IMG/VR virus record: IMGVR_UViG_3300044535_000098
Span: 1-37,858 of that record
Source: a virus
Length of the DNA: 37,858 nucleotides
Strand: one strand, 5' to 3'
The position numbers and the translations under genes are program-made. Positions 36,078 through 37,858 of this stretch are shown piece by piece. The notes beneath the pieces are model-generated. The model saw only the letters and a list, made by a program, of their open reading frames with translations. It was not told the DNA's origin and did no database searches. The first letter of the stretch is position 1. Every line of letters begins with the position of its first letter.

Positions 36078-37487
36078 TCACGCCACACCCTTCAGCCCGC
36101 GCCGTATCGGCTTCGACCAGTTGGCCGTCGGCGTGCCCAAGGCCGTCGCGGCGTCCCCGGCGAAACTGAGGAAGACGGCGTCGGCCAAGTCTGGAGACCG
36201 TAGCCCACGGCGACGCATGTCGTCCTTGCTCTCGGCCTTCACCTTGCCCGTGGAGCCGAAGCTGTAGCGGATGGATGTCAATTCCGATAAAAGAGCCGAA
36301 TTTTTCGGCAGTCGGGCCGTCCGCTGCTCCAGCCATCCGCGCACGCGGAAGATCAACTCCGTCCGCAAATTGGAATAGGTGTTGCCGAAGGCGGGAGCCT
36401 CCGAGACGTTGATGCCGCGCACGGGCATGCCCAATTCGCGCATGCGGTCCACGACACCAGACCCGAGGCCGATGCTGTCCACCAAAATCTCCACGGGCCG
36501 CTGGTTGGGCATGAGGGCATCATAATACGCCTTCACGCGGCCCGTGGTGGCCATGAGGTCCAGACCCTGCCAAGCCTCTATGTCCGTGATGACGTTGCCC
36601 GTACGACGCACAAGCACGGTGCGGTCGCTGCCGAAGCGGGCGACGTCCAGCGACCAGACGGGGCGGATGTTCTGCGATACGACCACATCCCGCTCAACAG
36701 CCGCCTCGGCCAGATGCAGTGGGATGATGGTATCGTCGTCGCCGAGGGGGAACTCACCCAAAACGCGGATGCGGTAGGCGTTGCTGTCCTCGCCGTAGCG
36801 CGTCTTCATCTCCTCGACGAACTCTTTGGACACGCGCTTACTCTCGACGCACGACCAGTGCAGCGTGTGCCAGTGATCCGCCAAGCGTGTGTGCGTCTCG
36901 AAGAACGTGCCGCTCGTCCGCGTCGGGTTCCCGGCCAAAATCGTCACCGCGCTGTGGCCCGACATCGAACCCGAGGCGGCCTCGAAGACTTGCTCGGGCA
37001 CGCCGCTGGCCTCGTCCACCACCAGCATGACGTTGTCGCTGTGAACACCCGCCAGCGCCTCGGGCTGCTCGGCCCGCGACGTACGGGCAGATATGAAAGC
37101 CTCGCTGGCAGCCGCGATCAACTCGACGCGGTCCGTCTTCACCTCCAGCAGCACCCTCAGAGCCTCGGGCAGTTCGTTGATCCACCTCTTCAACTCGGCG
37201 AACAGCGCGTCGTACAACTGAGCCGTCGTGGGGGCCGTCACCACGACCTTATTCGGGAAGCGGAACAGCACGAACCACAGCATGCTCCAACTCAAGCTGG
37301 TGGACTTGCCCGTGCCGTGGCCGGATCTGACCGAGATCTTGCGCTCGCCCCTGCCGACGGCCCTCAGCAGATCATCCTGATACGGCTCCGGCTCGGCACC
37401 GAGGATCTCGCGTACAAACAGACCCGGCCCGTCTTCCGTCGTACCGTATCGTACGATCATCTCCTCGAAGGGGTTCTGCGCGCTCAT
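36078..37487 (-). CDS. terL: Terminase large subunit
   Basis: The product has 469 residues. The ATPase domain has Walker A SGHGTGKSTS (near residue 58) and Walker B NVMLVVDEASG (near 156). The nuclease domain has acidic residues at SLDVARFGSD (near 281), VDSIGLGSG (near 333) and SPDLADAVFLS (near 433). It packages DNA into the head and cuts it. The ATG at 37487 overlaps the terS stop as ATGA. Length is usual for the family. Confidence 0.9.
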   Translation of the reverse strand: MSAQNPFEEMIVRYGTTEDGPGLFVREILGAEPEPYQDDLLRAVGRGERKISVRSGHGTGKSTSLSWSMLWFVLFRFPNKVVVTAPTTAQLYDALFAELKRWINELPEALRVLLEVKTDRVELIAAASEAFISARTSRAEQPEALAGVHSDNVMLVVDEASGVPEQVFEAASGSMSGHSAVTILAGNPTRTSGTFFETHTRLADHWHTLHWSCVESKRVSKEFVEEMKTRYGEDSNAYRIRVLGEFPLGDDDTIIPLHLAEAAVERDVVVSQNIRPVWSLDVARFGSDRTVLVRRTGNVITDIEAWQGLDLMATTGRVKAYYDALMPNQRPVEILVDSIGLGSGVVDRMRELGMPVRGINVSEAPAFGNTYSNLRTELIFRVRGWLEQRTARLPKNSALLSELTSIRYSFGSTGKVKAESKDDMRRRGLRSPDLADAVFLSFAGDAATALGTPTANWSKPIRRGLKGVA

Positions 37488-37858
37488 GCGTCGTCACCCT
37501 CGGCCTGCGGTGTGGCCGTCGCGTCGATGACTATGCCGCCGTCGCGGTGCTTCTTCAGCGCCTCCAGATGCAACTGGTTCACGTTGATGGTCACCGTCGG
37601 GCCGCCGTTGTTCTGACGGAAGCGTGAGGGGTCGTTGACCGACGACAGCCACTTGCGAACGTCGATGCGCTCCTTGGCCACCGCGACCTGCTCGCGGGTG
37701 ATGTTGGCCACGCTCGCCATGCCGTCGGCGATGTCGAGGGCCTCGTCGGCCAGCCTGTCGGCGTACTCGCTGCGGGCCTCTAGGATAACCGCCTTGTAAT
37801 CCGGGTGGGCATTCAGGTGGCGGCTCAGGTAGCTGCGGCTGCAGCCCAACTCAGTCGC
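37484..37858 (-). CDS. terS: Terminase small subunit, C-terminal part (5' part at 235-1)
   Basis: This is the 3' part of the gene split at the junction. It reads from the HTH (GCSRSYLSRHLNAHPDYKAV) through EARSEYADRLADEALDIADG to VRKWLSSVNDPSRFRQNNGG, and ends with a strand (PTVTINVNQLHL) and an acidic tail (TPQAEGDDA). The last part may bind terL. Bases 37732-37858 repeat 1-127, so the gene is complete only on the circle. Confidence 0.85.
   Translation of the reverse strand, partial: ATELGCSRSYLSRHLNAHPDYKAVILEARSEYADRLADEALDIADGMASVANITREQVAVAKERIDVRKWLSSVNDPSRFRQNNGGPTVTINVNQLHLEALKKHRDGGIVIDATATPQAEGDDA
37732..37858. repeat. Terminal redundancy, right copy (identical to 1-127)
   Basis: It is identical to bases 1-127. 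It marks the circle closure and should be removed before counting genes or repeats. Confidence 0.9.

Noticed and set aside
1-37858. tRNA or tmRNA genes
   Set aside because: I saw no T-arm (GTTCRANNC) with a matching acceptor stem on either strand. A covariance-model scan would be decisive.

Overview
The window is the complete genome of a small tailed double-stranded DNA bacteriophage. Its last 127 bases repeat its first 127, so it is a circular or circularly permuted molecule of about 37,731 bp cut open inside the small terminase gene. The virion genes suggest a short-tailed phage: a large P22-type portal, an SU10-like HK97-fold major capsid protein, an SU10-type head-tail adaptor, a gp10-like tail hub, internal ejection proteins and tail fibres. 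No tape measure, sheath or major tail-tube gene was found. The host must be Gram-negative: there is a lipoprotein, several signal peptides, and a holin and spanin-like set beside a GH19 endolysin. The high GC and the gene style suggest a proteobacterium, perhaps an aquatic alphaproteobacterium, but the sequence does not settle this. No integrase, DNA polymerase, RNA polymerase, tRNA or CRISPR was seen.

There are three transcription blocks. (1) From about 8110 leftward to about 509 lies a replication and recombination operon. It encodes an HTH regulator, a DUF6378-like protein, a RuvC-like resolvase, a RecE-like PD-(D/E)XK nuclease, an SSB with a DDIPF tail, a primase-helicase, a small protein, a SprT-like metalloprotease, a small protein with no clear start, a stand-alone winged-helix protein and three small proteins. 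(2) From 8242 rightward to 12000 lies an early operon of about 15 very small genes. Most have ATGA or TGATG overlaps, and it ends in an HTH protein. (3) From about 240 leftward across the circle junction and down to about 12083 lies the late operon. Its order is terS, terL, a small protein, a transglycosylase, a polyvalent-type protein, three basic micro-proteins, the adaptor, fibres and fibre chaperone, the lysis and export block, tail hub, ejection proteins, portal, scaffold, capsid and a few small head genes.

The least expected signals are regulatory and repeat-based. The same promoter plus leader cassette drives a leftward gene (3203) and the rightward early operon (8242). An 11-mer, TGCATCGTACG, occurs five times. 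Inverted CTTGAGGAAGG repeats and a large hairpin surround the 3' end of a stand-alone winged-helix gene whose domain is also the C-terminus of the primase-helicase. A G-quadruplex-type run lies upstream of terS. One fibre-region protein is built from ten exactly phased 20-residue repeats followed by a 10-residue Trp-Thr repeat. Two fibre proteins share a C-terminal domain, and a chaperone start-like relic follows the second. All functions are judged from the sequence alone.
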